Of a stretch of DNA of 64,000 nucleotides, positions 22,912-34,508 are shown in pieces. Origin of the DNA: Ilex aquifolium (Eukaryota > Streptophyta > Magnoliopsida > Aquifoliales > Aquifoliaceae); NCBI GenBank assembly GCA_951799425.1, contig OX637391.1:14199051-14263050 (forward strand), given 5' to 3'. Within the stretch, counting starts at the first letter, position 1; each line of letters opens with the position of its first letter. A model generated the notes under the pieces. The model saw nothing but the letters and a program-made list of their open reading frames with translations, made no database searches and had not been told where the DNA came from. The translations under genes and the position numbers were made by a program.

Positions 22912-25244
22912 GCCACTGTCCGCGGTAACGTCATAGACGTCATCCACGTCTGCCCCCTGGAGTGGCCGACGACCAACACTTTTATGTCCGACCTTAAGAG
23001 GGTAGCCTTCGCTAGGAAGGTGGAAGAGAAGGACGGGAGCCAGCCGAGTAAGAAGCCCTGGACGGATCATGGAGATATCACCTTCTCTAATGCCGACCTG
23101 ACAGGCCTCCCCCACGAGGATGCCTTGATCATAACTTTGTAGATTGGTGGATTTGATGTCAAGAGGGTGCTGGTGGACTCAAGGAGCTCCTCGGAGGTTA
23201 TGTACCTTGATGTATTGAAATGAATGGGCCTTGGATCCAAGGATCTTACCAGGGTCAAGACACCCCTTGTCGGGTTCAATGGATCATTTGCACTACATTT
23301 GGGGAAGATTACTCTGCCAGTCACCACGGGACCTATCACGATCGACACAGAGTTCGTGGTGATCGAATCTAACTCACCATATAACATAATCATGGGGTGG
23401 ACTTGGTTGCACTCGCTTGGGACAGTGCACTCCACCTACCATCTGAAGTTGAAGTTCCTCACTCCAGAGGGGATAATGGAAATTTGCGGAGACCAAGCTT
23501 CAGCAAAAAGTTGTTTCTATCCTGCCGTGAAATTCGGGGTCACCTCCAAGGAGAAGAAACATGCCCCAGAGGAAGTATTGAACAAATAGTAACTACAGTC
23601 CGGACGGCTGGGAGTCGATGAGCCGCGGATTGACTCAGCAAACCGCTCCGTGGAGGATCTCTGAAGGGTGCTCGTGACGAAGGGGGACGATGAGAGGTAC
23701 TTCCTGATCGGCTCCACTATGTCCCTAGTCGAGCAGGAGGAGATGACCAACTTCTTGAGGAGGAACGTGGATGTATTTGCTTGGGACGCCATGGAGATGA
23801 AAGGCATAAACCTCAAGATTATAACTCACAAACTTCATGTTGATCACACTCATAAGCCAATCAAGAAGAAACTGCGGCGTACAGCTCCGTCTCACGCCCA
23901 GACGGTGAATGAGGAGGTAGGAAGGCTCCTGGAGGCCGACGCCACCTAGGGAGGTGTAGTTTCCACAATGGTTGTCAAACACCGTCTGCGGAAGGAAGAA
24001 GAGTGGGAAGTGGAGTGTCTGCGTAGACTTCACAGACTTGAACAAGGCTTGTCCCAATGATGATTTTCCCCTCCCTAAAGTTGATCAATTGGTCAACGCC
24101 ATGGTGGGACATGAACGCATGAGCTTCATGGACGCAAAGGTGGGTTACCATCAGATCCCCCTTCATCCATCTGACCTGGAGAAGACTGCCTTCATCCCTC
24201 CAAGGGGGTTCTATTGTTATAAAGTAATGTTGTTCGACCTGATGAATGCAGGTGTTATATATCAAAGGCTCATGAATCGGATGTTCAAGCGGCAACTCGG
24301 GAATACCATGGAGGTGTATACTGATGACATGCTGGTCAAGAGCAAGAGACGAGATGACCACGTTGCGGACTTGGAATACGCCTTCTCCACTTTCCGGGGG
24401 AGTATTTATTGAAACTGAATGCGGCTAAGTGAGCCCTGGGGGTTGGCTCTGGAAAGTTCCTGGGATACTTAGTAAGTCGGTGCGGAGTTGAGGCCAATCC
24501 AGAGCAGATACAAGCTATCATGGACATACGTAGCCCCCGGACTTTTTGAGACGTCCAGAGACTCACTAGAATGTTGGCTACCTTGAATCATTTTATATCT
24601 CGGTCGTCAGACAAGTGCAAGCCTTTCTTTGGGACAATCAAGAGGTCTGAGAAGGACACTTGGAATGAAGAATGCGAGGAGGCGCTCGGAGGGATCAAGG
24701 AGAACCTCAGAGTCCTCTCGACCCTGTCTATCCCGAAAAGGGTGGACATATTGTTCCTCTACTTGTCCATTTCGGAGTTCATCGTTAGCGGCGTATTAAT
24801 CCATTAGCACGAACAAGAACAGAAGCCGGTGTACTATGTGAGCAAAGCTCAGTTGGATGCGAAGACGATGTATCTGCCTTTAGAAAAGCTTGCATTACCG
24901 TTGGTCATGGTCGCAAGGAAGTTGAGGCATTACTTTCAAGCACATCCAATCACCGTCCTAACGGATCAACCTTTAAAGGCAATTCTAAGGAAGGCGGACC
25001 TCTCTGGGAGGATAGCAAAGTGGGCCATGGAGTTGGGAGAACATGATACTCACTATAGACCCTGCACGACAATAAAGGGTCAGGTGTTGGTGGACTTCAT
25101 AGTTGAATTCACCTAGGGGGAGCTATCTTCCCCCGAGGTGGATCCCTCTACGGACAGCCAAGTGCACTCCTGGAGCCTCTGTATGGACGGATCCTTCAAC
25201 ATCAAGGGTTCCGAAATCGGGGTACTATTAGTCTCCCTGGAGGG
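22912..25244 (+). pseudogene. Protease, reverse transcriptase and RNase H (first part) of the Tat/Retand-like element
   Basis: The protease region lies around 23150-23589 (VLVDSRSSSEVMYLDVL, then NIIMGWTWLHSLG). The reverse transcriptase contains CVDFTDLNKACPNDDFPLP, MNAGVIYQRLMNRMF and the catalytic YTDDMLVKS (24317-24343). The RNase H region contains VYYVSKAQLDAKTMYLPLEKL and WSLCMDGSFN. The domain continues after the nested solo LTR. It is a broken fossil. Confidence 0.85.
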
Positions 25245-25249
25245 ACTAG

Positions 25250-27646
25250 TGTAAGACCCGGGTAAATTTCAACTTTTGTGAAAAAGGAAAACACGGTAAT
25301 TTGCCACCACGGTGTGGGTTGAAAACTTGAATTTATCTAGAGTTCGGATGACGAAACGGACCTCACCGTTGGATTCGTCTCACGAAATCTAGTTAGCCTG
25401 TCAAATTTCGTTGAATTTCGAGATAGTCGAATTTTTCGCGTTTTACAAGGCGGTCGAGCCTCAGGTGACCCAAAAATGAAATCTTTAATAAAATTTTAAA
25501 GTTTGGAAAATAAATAAAGGCAAGTTAAAATAAAAAAAAATTTACACTTAAACCGGAGCGAAATTTAATCGTTTCGGGGCGAAAACGGACCCGGGGAAGG
25601 AAGGTCGTGTGGAACATTGTGGACCAAGTAAAATAAATAGTATAAATATGGGAGAAAATCAGATTTTCTCCCCATTTGCTCAGCTGATTTCAACGAGAGA
25701 AACAAGAGGTGGAAAAACCCAAATTTTCTCCACCTTCTCTCTACGATCTACAAAGATTGGGAGCTCAAATCTACTCGGGCTAAGAACAAAGATTGTTCTA
25801 CGCATCAAGGGCTACAAAACCATACCAAGGAGGTCGGGTTTGGGCGAGATTCCAAGGACAGGATTTTTGGGGCTAGGGATTTTGGCTTGAATCGGGTCTT
25901 GAAAGCTTCCAACGGTCGTTCCTTACGCTCCAAGAGGTAAGGTTCCCTCCTACTAAGGTTTTATTCCAAGCCTAGAATGTGTTGTGAAATGGGTAGGTTG
26001 ATAGAGCAAGATATCATTTACCTATTGTTGTAAATTGGGTGAAATGAGTATTGAAATGGGTAAAGATAAATCCTAGCTTGGATTGGAAATTAGAAATTTT
26101 TAAGTGTGATTTGTAGAATTGGGTAGATGAAATAGACCCAATGTGATTCTTGTGTTATATGAATTTGTGGGCATGATTCTGTGTTTACATATGCCTTGAA
26201 AATCTAGTGTGTTGATAACATGCTTGGAAGTTGAGTTATGTGAATTGTTGATATATATACATGCTTATGATATATTGACTTTTGAAGAAGTATGGAAATT
26301 ATATGCTTATGATATAATTTTGTCATGGAATTTGTGAAATATGCTAAAATAGTTCATATGTCATTCATAGCATATTGAACTTTGTATCATGTTACAATGA
26401 GGCATTACATTGAATTATGCACGAGAACATCGCATTAGGTGGGTGTAGGTGCATGATTGTTGTCAACACCACATTTGGTGGATGACTGGTGGGCTCGAGT
26501 GAGCTTGGTTGAAAACCTAGCCGAGTCGCACAGTTTGCATGGTTGATAGGGTTGGGGTTAGCAAGAAGGGCTAGAAGATCCCTTGGGTGCAAGACCCAGT
26601 GATTAGGATACGCACTCCTTTGGCTCGGTCCATAAAGTGTGTAGGTGTACACGGAACCTTCGGTGGAAGTCCATAAATTCCGTGTAGGTTGGGTGACCTT
26701 TGGTGTGAGTCCATGAACATCCACCCCTACAAAGACCCTAGATTGATGAATGTCATTTGATATGCAACATAAATGATGGATTCGTACACATTGGCACTTG
26801 CATGTGTTGAGGAACTTGGAAGGGCTCGGTTGATGTACATGAGTGAGTCTCACCTCATTCCATAGCATGACATTGTAAAATTCCAACATTGAATGCACTT
26901 TCTTGCTTGGAATGTTATGAGCTTGTTGATTGTTGCATGTGTACATCCCATATGCATCTAGGTGGGGAGTAGCCTCTATAGGAGATACTCTATTGAGCGT
27001 AGCTCACCCTATACGAGAAAAATATTTCAGGTGCGGGATACACGCCGGTGGAAGGCTCCCAATGCGAGCTCCAAGGATGAAGAAAGCCAACTTGTGGTTT
27101 TTATGGTTTATTCTGTAAAGCTTTTGTGAAAATTCCATTTTGATGTGTAAATATATGGAATTAATTGTAATGGAACTTGTACAAATCATGTTTTATAATG
27201 GAAATCTTATTAAACATGTATTGGATGATTTTGGGAAGGTTTGGAATGTGTTAAAAATGAAAAACAGTTGAAAAAGGCAAAAATGGGCATAAAGTATCGG
27301 TACTGTATACCGATACACTGCTGCCCAGTAGACAGACAGTACCGGTACTGCGTACCGGTACACTCTCAAGAAATTTCAAATTTTCAAACTGCTTTGCCCT
27401 GTTTTCGGCCTATGTTTTCCTTCCCTCCAATGATGTAAATGGACCATAATGGAGTCTAAATCATGGTATGTTGGATCTTGGTTGAATCCAATGAATAATT
27501 GAATCCGGTTTACATTTGTGGGTTATGATTCCGGTTAAGGGGATGCTATCGACGTGGTGTCGGGTTGAGCGACATCCACGGGTACTTCCGCGGGTTGATG
27601 GATGATCAACGGTTAATATAGGACCCTCGGTTTTTGGGGCGTCACA
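25250..27646 (+). mobile_element. Nested solo LTR, about 2.4 kb (Ty3/gypsy, possibly Tekay-like)
   Basis: Starts TGTAAGACCCGGG and ends GGGGCGTCACA, with TG...CA ends. It is flanked by a perfect 5-bp target duplication ACTAG (25245-25249 and 27647-27651). It interrupts the RNase H region of the Tat/Retand-like element and must be younger than it. A TATA-like box (AGTATAAATATGGG, near 25638) followed by a C/T-rich leader supports plus orientation. It carries no coding capacity and no internal region, so it is most simply a solo LTR left by LTR-LTR recombination. A second copy lies inverted at 42041-44390. The Tekay/Del assignment rests on length and on phrases such as AAATTTCGTTGAATTTCG; I hold it weakly. 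Confidence 0.85.
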
Positions 27647-27651
27647 ACTAG

Positions 27652-29163
27652 TCACGGAGTAAGCCGTACGTCTGGGCTTCAAAGCATCTACCAATGAAGC
27701 AGAGTATGAAACTCTTATCTCTGGACTCAAACTGGCCAATGCAGTAGGGGTCGCGGAGTTAACAGTTCATTGCGATTCCTTACTGGTGGTTAACCAGATT
27801 AATGGGGGAATTCAAAGCAAAGGGTCCGAGAATGAAAGCTTATCATCACGAAGTCGTGAACTTACTCCACAAGTTCAAGAAGGTAGAAATCAAGAAAGTC
27901 CCTCGGGATAAGAACGCTCACGTTGATGCCTTGGCATGTTTGGCCTCGGCATTGGACTCCAACATGACACGAAGGATTAATGTGGAATTCCTTCCCAACT
28001 CCAGCATAAACGACGTCCTCAGAGTGGTAGTCATCCAGGAGGAAGAGGATTCCCCTAGATGGATTGATCCGCTACTCAGGTTTCTTGTCTCCGGAGAACT
28101 CCCTAAATGTCCCAAGGAAGCTAGAAAGTTAAAGTTAAGGGCCTCCCTAGATCGGAAGTTGTACCGGAAGTCGTTCTCTGGACCCTATATGCTTTATGTT
28201 CGTGAAGATACAATTGAGCCCCTCCTGTATGAAGTGCACAAGGGCATATGTCGGGGGCACACGGGCGAACGATCAATGGCCCATCGTATCATGTCGTAGG
28301 GATATTGGTGGCTGTGGATGCAAAGGGATGCGCAAGCTTATGTCCGAAAATGTGATTAATGTCAAAGATTTGCTCCCGCCATTAGACTACCAATAGGAGA
28401 CCTGCACCCACTAACCAATCCTTGGCCATTTTCCCAATGGGGACTCGACTTTGTTGGACCCCTCCCAAGGGCTCCTGGAGACAAGAAGTTCCTAATAGTA
28501 GGGACTGATTATTTCACGAAGTGGGTCGAGGCAGAGCCATTAACTCATATCTTGGACATAGAAATGAAAAAGTTCGTGTGGAGGAACATAGTGACAAGGT
28601 TTGGAGTCCCCCGTGCACTTGTGTCGAATAACGGGACTCGGTTTAATAGCAGACCCTTCAAGTCTTTTTATCAGCATCTTGGAATCCGGAACTATTACTC
28701 AACGCCCTTTTATCCACAAGCCAACGGGCAGGCGGAATCTTCAAACAAGACCATTGTCAACGGAATCAAGAAAAGGTTGGAGAAAGCTAAAGGGAAATGA
28801 GTGGATGAGCTTCTGAACGTCTTTTGGGCTTCCAGGACAACTCCGCGGACCTCGACGGGCGAAACACCTTACGCCCTTGCGTACGGAGTAGAAGCAGTAG
28901 TTCCTCTTGAAGTTGGCCTCTTTACCATAAGGACACAGGCCTTTGACACTAGAGACAACGATCATCAACTCAGCTTGGACATGGACCTCGCGAAGGAGAA
29001 AAGGGAGATGGCTACCTTAAGACTAGAAAAGTATCAAGAAGGGGTATCCAGGCTCTACAATAAGAGAGTCAAGCCTCGAGGATTCCAAGTGGGCGACCTG
29101 GTGCTTAGGAAAGTAGTCGGGAACACCCAAGACCCGGCTGATGGAAAGATGGGACATAATTAG
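27652..29163 (+). pseudogene. RNase H (second part) and integrase of the Tat/Retand-like element
   Basis: After the nested LTR the RNase H domain resumes (STNEAEYETLISGLKLA, then VPRDKNAHVDALACLAS). The integrase shows the zinc-binding region (EVHKGICRGHTGERSMAHRI), then WGLDFVGPLP-type sequence at 28435-28470. NNGTRFNSRPF and PQANGQAESSNK follow, and the C-terminal part (28801-29163) includes FQVGDLVLRKV. It is a broken fossil. No chromodomain is seen, consistent with Tat rather than chromovirus. Confidence 0.85.
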
Positions 29164-29324
29164 GAAGGGTCATACAGAGTCACATTAGTAAGGAGCTCCG
29201 GATCATACATGTTAGAAGATATGGAAAGAAACGTTGTAATACGGCCTTGAAATGTAATGAATTTGAAGAAGTATTATTTTTGAGAAATAAAGGCTTATTT
29301 TTTGCTAAGAATGCTACTTTGGAA

Positions 29325-29860
29325 AGAGCATGGCCTCAGAGGCTGAGTCTTAAGACTCTTATCTCCAAAGAAATACAAGAGCATGGCCACCTAGAAGGGG
29401 CACGGCCCCGGAGGCAGAGCCGCAAGACTCTTGCCTCCAAAGAAATAAAGGAGCATGGCCTCCTGAATGGGGTATGACCCCGAGGGCAAGGCCTTAGAAA
29501 AAAAAAAAAGAGGCGAACGTGCCCTAAAATGACCCAAGGGACGAAGCCTCCAAGATGGGACAAATCCCCCGAGGGGAAACACTTTGTAAATTTTTTCACA
29601 AGGGAAGATAAAGTCGAAGAAGGGTAGTACTGCCGAGGAAGAGGGGGACCTTGACTTCGGATCTTGTAACCTTGGTCCAGAGAGGCCCGAAGGGCGAAGC
29701 CTCCTAGGTGGGGGTGATCCTCCGAGGGTAAACACTTGTAAATTTTCCCACAAAAGAAGCTAAGGGCGAGGGAGGACATTTCCCCCGAGAAGTAAGGGGA
29801 ACCTGAGTTTAGGTCTTGTGACCTCGATCCCGAGGGACTACACTTAGAAAAAAAAAAAGA
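29325..29860 (+). repeat. Tandem repeats in the spacer between integrase and the antisense ORF
   Basis: Two arrays. One has units of about 75 bp containing GAGCATGGCC and CTCCAAAGAAAT (29325-29475). The other has a unit of about 160 bp containing GCGAAGCCTCC and GTAAATTTT (29533 and 29694). Such variable arrays in this position are known from Tat/Retand elements and have been linked to the origin of satellite DNA in other plants. Confidence 0.7.
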
Positions 29861-30269
29861 AGAAGAAGAAAGAAGAAGAAGCAAATACTTGGAAAAAAAA
29901 AATAAGACACTTGTTCATTAAAAGAAATGAGGGCTTTGCGTCCCTCAAGCTACAAGAAACAAAGGAAAGACAAAATAACAAGTCACAAAGAAACAAAAGT
30001 TAAGCTCTTGGAGGCCCAGTGACCTCGCCACCGATGCCTCCTGTAATATCTTCGAATAGTTCATCAATACTTGCGGAGAAGGAGTCAGCACTGCAAGAAG
30101 CAGACGCTGCGTCGGCAGGAACAACTGGAACGTTGCCATGAGGGACAGGCACATCTCCAACAAGAGGAGCCGAGGTAGCATTGGGTAGAGTTGGAGCAGC
30201 GTCGGCAGAAGGGGGAGCAGGATCACCTCAAGGCGTAGGCTAAGGAGCCATAGCCTCGGCCGCAGGTAC

Positions 30270-32900
30270 CGAAGTCAGAACTAGGAGAACCCCAACATCT
30301 TCAGTCGCGACCTCAGCAGCAGCTTGCTCCATCTATTCAAATGGAGTGTATTCATGCTCCATGAAAAGCGGAGACTCCACAGGGACCCCAACAGCCCAAA
30401 GAGCATCATCCCAGCCGACCTTGAAGCTCTCCTTCCTATTCTCTTCAAAGGCCACCAGGATGTCATCGGCACAACGATCGACAATCTCCTGCTCTGTCTT
30501 CTTGTTGGCCTCTAGCTCAGCCCTCAACTTGTCCAACTCCTGGGTCAGAGCGGCACAAGTATGCTCTGACTCAATCACTTTCGCCTCTACCACCGACAAC
30601 AACTTCGTTGCCTCAGTTATTCTCTTCTCGGCATCTGCAAGTGAAGCCTTCACCTTCTCAGCATCCCCCTTGGCAACCTCGCTCTCCTTGAAGAGCTTTG
30701 GGCCGCCTAGGTGGACAAGGTCTTGTCCTGAGCCTCCAATTCTTCCATCGTCGAGGCCATTCCTACTCGGACTTTCTTTAGCTTGGCTTGAAGCCTCTCA
30801 CACTCCGGGATCTTGTCCCAGTGAGTGTGGAACCACTCGACGATGAAAGATATTTTCTAGGCAGTCTGTTCAACAAAGAAAGTTACGCCAATGAAAGACT
30901 ACAACCAAAAAGAAAGAAAAAATACAAGTATGAAAACTTGCCACCAGGGAGCTTTGGATGATCGAGCAGAACAGGTTGTTACTCCCACGCCCCCTGTGCA
31001 GTGATATGTCGGCGTAAAAAATGATGGCCTCACACACTGTGGTGTGGGGAGAGGAGACTATGGAGTCGTCCACCCGGATCGGCCTGTTGTCCCGATCTTG
31101 GACCCTTCCTCGCCACTCTGGAACATTTGGTGTCGACGCAGATGGTGGCTTCAGAGTTATTGTTGAAGTTGGAGTAGGGGTGCCCCTGCCTCGGCCCACA
31201 CCATCATGCATCTGCTTTATTTTCCCTTCCTCCTACTATTGATCCCTTGCGTGCCCTCAGCCGTGCCCAGTTGACGTCGGTTGGAGGAGGAGGAGGGAGG
31301 GGTATGGACCCCTCGGCTAGGACCCGGATGGGTGAGTGCACCCCTAATTGGTAGTGACATTAGGGACCGACCCGCAACCCCGTCCGGCGGTAAGGGCAGC
31401 CCGTTCCCTAATCAGACCAAGGGAGAGCGAGGTGGATTTGACATGGCTACCTCTAAAGCGTCTTCTTCATCTATGTTTTGAAGAACCTCGAAGTCTGGCC
31501 AAATGCCTTTGCCAGAAGTGTTCGCCTCGGCGTTGATGGTGGTAGAAAAATCCCTTATCTCGTCGATCTCGGCAACTGTGTCCTCGGCAGCGTCTACCTC
31601 GACTTTTGTGGCTTTGTCAGGGTCCTCTTCCAAGTTTTCACCGGACAGCATTGACCACCTCCTAGAATCAAAAGGTTGAGGGGTTTGGGAGCACTTCATG
31701 TACCCAAGGTGGTTGTCTAGCAATATGTGCGCGGCTCGGGCAAACCCATTGCCTAGGTACCCCCAGACGGTGATGATGTCAGCGAGGTTGACAAGGTTCC
31801 GAGGAGGGGGGCAGACTCAGCGTTAGAGACTCCTACAAAAGAACAACAAATCATGATCAAAACAAGGGCAAATGCCAACTGAAATGATAAAAGCTGAGAA
31901 GAGAGAGAAGCCGAAGTACTTGTTGTTCGCCACTGCTTGGGGCACCACAAAACGTCATACTCAGGGCCGGCTCCTCTCTCCCACTGACCACTGAAGACCA
32001 ACAAGTCATCCTTGTACCCCTTGTCCGAGTCAAAGAGGTGTGTCACAAGGTACATGGATGAGTCTCGGGCTTTGAGGTAAAACTTTTGCTGAGGCATCAC
32101 CCTCAACAAGGCGTAGCAGAAGAGGATGTCCTCCAAGCCAAGGTTGACTTGAAGGCATCGTTCAGGGCCACCACTCCCATGATGATCCTGAAGATGTTGA
32201 GGCAACATTGCCCCAGGAAGAGACAGAAGTGGGACAGAAAGCAGAGAAACAGGAGATGGAGGGGAAACCTAATGCCGCCTTTTATGATGACGTTGGTATA
32301 AAAAGGCATGACCACCTTAGTGCCGACATCAGTGTGGTAGAGTCCAAGAATGAACTCATTCACAGCGACTTCAATAGGGATGGAATGGCGGGCCTTAAAA
32401 TTAGTGATTTGTTGGCGGCCCTTGATTGTGTACTTGCTCGGGCTTTGAGGTAATACCTTTGCTGAGGCATCACCCTCAACAAGGCGTAGCAGAAGAGGAT
32501 GTCCTCCAAGCCAAGGTTGACTTAAAGGCATTCATTCAGGGCCACCACTCCCATGATGATCCTGAAGATGTTGAGGCAACACTGCTCCAAGAAGAGACGG
32601 AAGTGGGACAAAAAGTAGAGAAACAAGAGATGAAGGGGAAACCTAATGCTGCCTTCTATGATGGCGTTGGTATAAAAAGGCATGACCACCTCAGTGCCGG
32701 CATCAGTGTGGTAGAGTCCAAGAATGAACTCATTCACAGCGACTTCAATAGGGATGGAATGGTGGGCCTTAAAATTAGTGATTTGCTGGGGGCCCTTGAC
32801 TGTGTACTTCCTCGGCCTTGAGGTGTCAGCCTCATCAGCCCCGACGTTCTGACTCCGACGACTTCTCTGCATGATTTGGAACAGAGTAGGGAACACGAAG
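30270..32900 (-). pseudogene. Antisense ORF of the Tat/Retand-like element ('putative gypsy type transposon' domain)
   Basis: Minus-strand frames in order. From 32896: KYTVKGPQQITNFKAHHSIP and IRFPLHLLFLYFLSHF...CLNIFRIIMGVVALNE, which match the plant domain annotated as 'putative gypsy type transposon'. Then a conserved tail, YKDDLLVFSGQWERG (31980-32030). An acidic linker (31412-31723) and a coiled coil (MKASLADAEKRITEATKLLS, 30333-30653) follow. The order of domain, linker and coiled coil is the usual one for the antisense ORF of this lineage, whose function is unknown. The first domain is present twice because of a 373-bp tandem duplication (32066-32811). It is a broken fossil. Confidence 0.7.
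32066..32811. repeat. 373-bp tandem duplication inside the antisense ORF
   Basis: The segments 32066-32438 and 32439-32811 are nearly identical and both start CGGGCTTTGAGGTAA. The duplicated piece covers the conserved domain of the antisense ORF. Confidence 0.85.
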
Positions 32901-33409
32901 GGGGTGCTTTCTCGAGTTAGGAAACCTAAAGATCACTACTGAAGGCACAACAAAGGAGGAATAAGACTAAACACGACAATGCTAGAGCTGAGATGAGGAG
33001 AATAGAGGGACTATGGTCACCAGAAAATAGGAAAAGAGAGAAAAAAAATAGTTACTCACCAAATGCCAATGATCCTATTACATAGGATGAGTTTGTGGCT
33101 TCCTTCGCTGGTGATTTCTGAGGAATCGATGGCTCTTTAGGCGAAAACAGTGGATTATCCGATGAAAGCTCCGGTGGAAGACTCAGAACTTATGAGGATT
33201 GCATAAATGGAAGAAGGGAGCAAGAAGCTCTGTTTAAATAGAAGAAACAACCCCCATTATTGTGCACAAGGCATGTAGAAGGCGCATTAAATGGGGCACG
33301 ATCTCCAAGGAGAGGAAAATGGCTGAGGGTAAAGGTAGGAGTCAAGCCCATTCATCTTCTCACGCCACGTTACCCATGTCGTACGATTATCAAGGGCTGG
33401 TGGGGCAGT

Positions 33410-34503
33410 TGACGGGATACTTTAGAGAATCAGCAAGGAGTCGACACGTGTCCTTGGCATACATCCCTTAGAGCGCTCAGATTCAGACATGTGTCCTCGG
33501 CACTAAAGGTCCCTTGGTTCCATCTGTGATGGACACGTGTCCTCGGCACAAAAGGTCCCTTGGCTTCATATGCATGCGACACGTGTCCTCGGCACAAAGG
33601 GGTTCTGTAGAGTCTCTGTGAGTGACACGTGTCCTCGGCATACGTCACCTCAGGGCACTTAGATTGTGACACGTGTCCTCGGCGTGACTACATTCCCGAG
33701 GTCCATTTTCAGACACGTCATCTCAGCTCCAAGGCCCCAGGACATAGGTGGCAGATTGACGGCTATCGTTACTTGGAGTTAAAATTGGTCAATAATCATT
33801 GACTTTCCTTCCCAAAGCAGTTAAAATGACAGATGGGACATACTCATGACCAATGACGATGTTACAGGTGGCACAGAGCACAGAATCATGGGCCAATAGA
33901 CGAAGATGCCCTTACTCATGCGCAGCTATTACAATGAAGTATTAAATAATCCCTCAGGAGGATGTGACGTATTTAATGCTCGAAAAGTTTAAAAGGAAGA
34001 GCATTAAGTGCTCGAGAGCCCGAGCATTTAATGCCTGAGCTTTTTCAACACAAAATGGAAGGTGCTCAGTCCAAGGACTGAGCACCGCCCACTGCCTTCC
34101 AAATGGGTCAATGGGGGACTTCTTCTTCAAGGGGCTCACTTGCCAGTAATGATTACCTCCTTGGAGGTATAAGTAGCTCTCTAAAACCCAAAGCAACGGT
34201 ACGCAACTCTCATTCAAGCAATAGAACAGTGAATTTCCACCCCTCTCTCATGTACTGACTTGACCGTCAGAGGGGTCACGCCGGAAAACACTCTGGCACC
34301 CTTCTAACTCTCTTTTTTGAGTGGCAGAATCTATTTTGACATGCCGAAATCACACGGACTACAAGAAAAGTAATTCATCCCCACTCCTTATACCGTTTCT
34401 CATCCCCGTTTGCCTTGGGATCATCGACTTTCCAAGTAATGCTCGTGTTCACCAAGAGAGAGATATGTTCATTTATTTTACTGTGCGAAAATCATCGCGC
34501 ACA
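33410..34503 (+). repeat. Right LTR of the Tat/Retand-like element
   Basis: 1094 bp, preceded by a purine-rich stretch (AAGGGCTGGTGGGGCAG) that can act as polypurine tract. It contains six G-box units (33441-33690), a TATA-like region near 34178 and the end GCGCACA. The target duplication TTCAT follows at 34504-34508. Confidence 0.9.
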
Positions 34504-34508
34504 TTCAT

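Larger units (their letters stand above)
20132..34503 (+). mobile_element. Ty3/gypsy LTR retrotransposon, Tat/Retand-like, structurally complete but broken
   Basis: The left LTR (20132-21270) and right LTR (33410-34503) both start TGA and end GCACA. They are flanked by a perfect 5-bp target duplication TTCAT (20127-20131 and 34504-34508). Internal order is primer-binding region, gag, protease, reverse transcriptase, RNase H, integrase, tandem-repeat spacer, antisense ORF and polypurine tract. The antisense ORF and the tandem repeats between integrase and the 3' LTR are known for the Tat/Retand branch. The coding region is broken at many places, so this is a fossil. Over about 400 aligned LTR bases I count roughly 10% mismatch, which puts insertion at several million years or more (inference; the rate is unknown for this plant). 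A solo LTR (25250-27646) is nested inside. Confidence 0.9.

Noticed and set aside
30324-30846. Plus-strand ORFs rich in Ser opposite the coiled-coil ORF
   Set aside because: They are the complementary shadow of the minus-strand antisense ORF.
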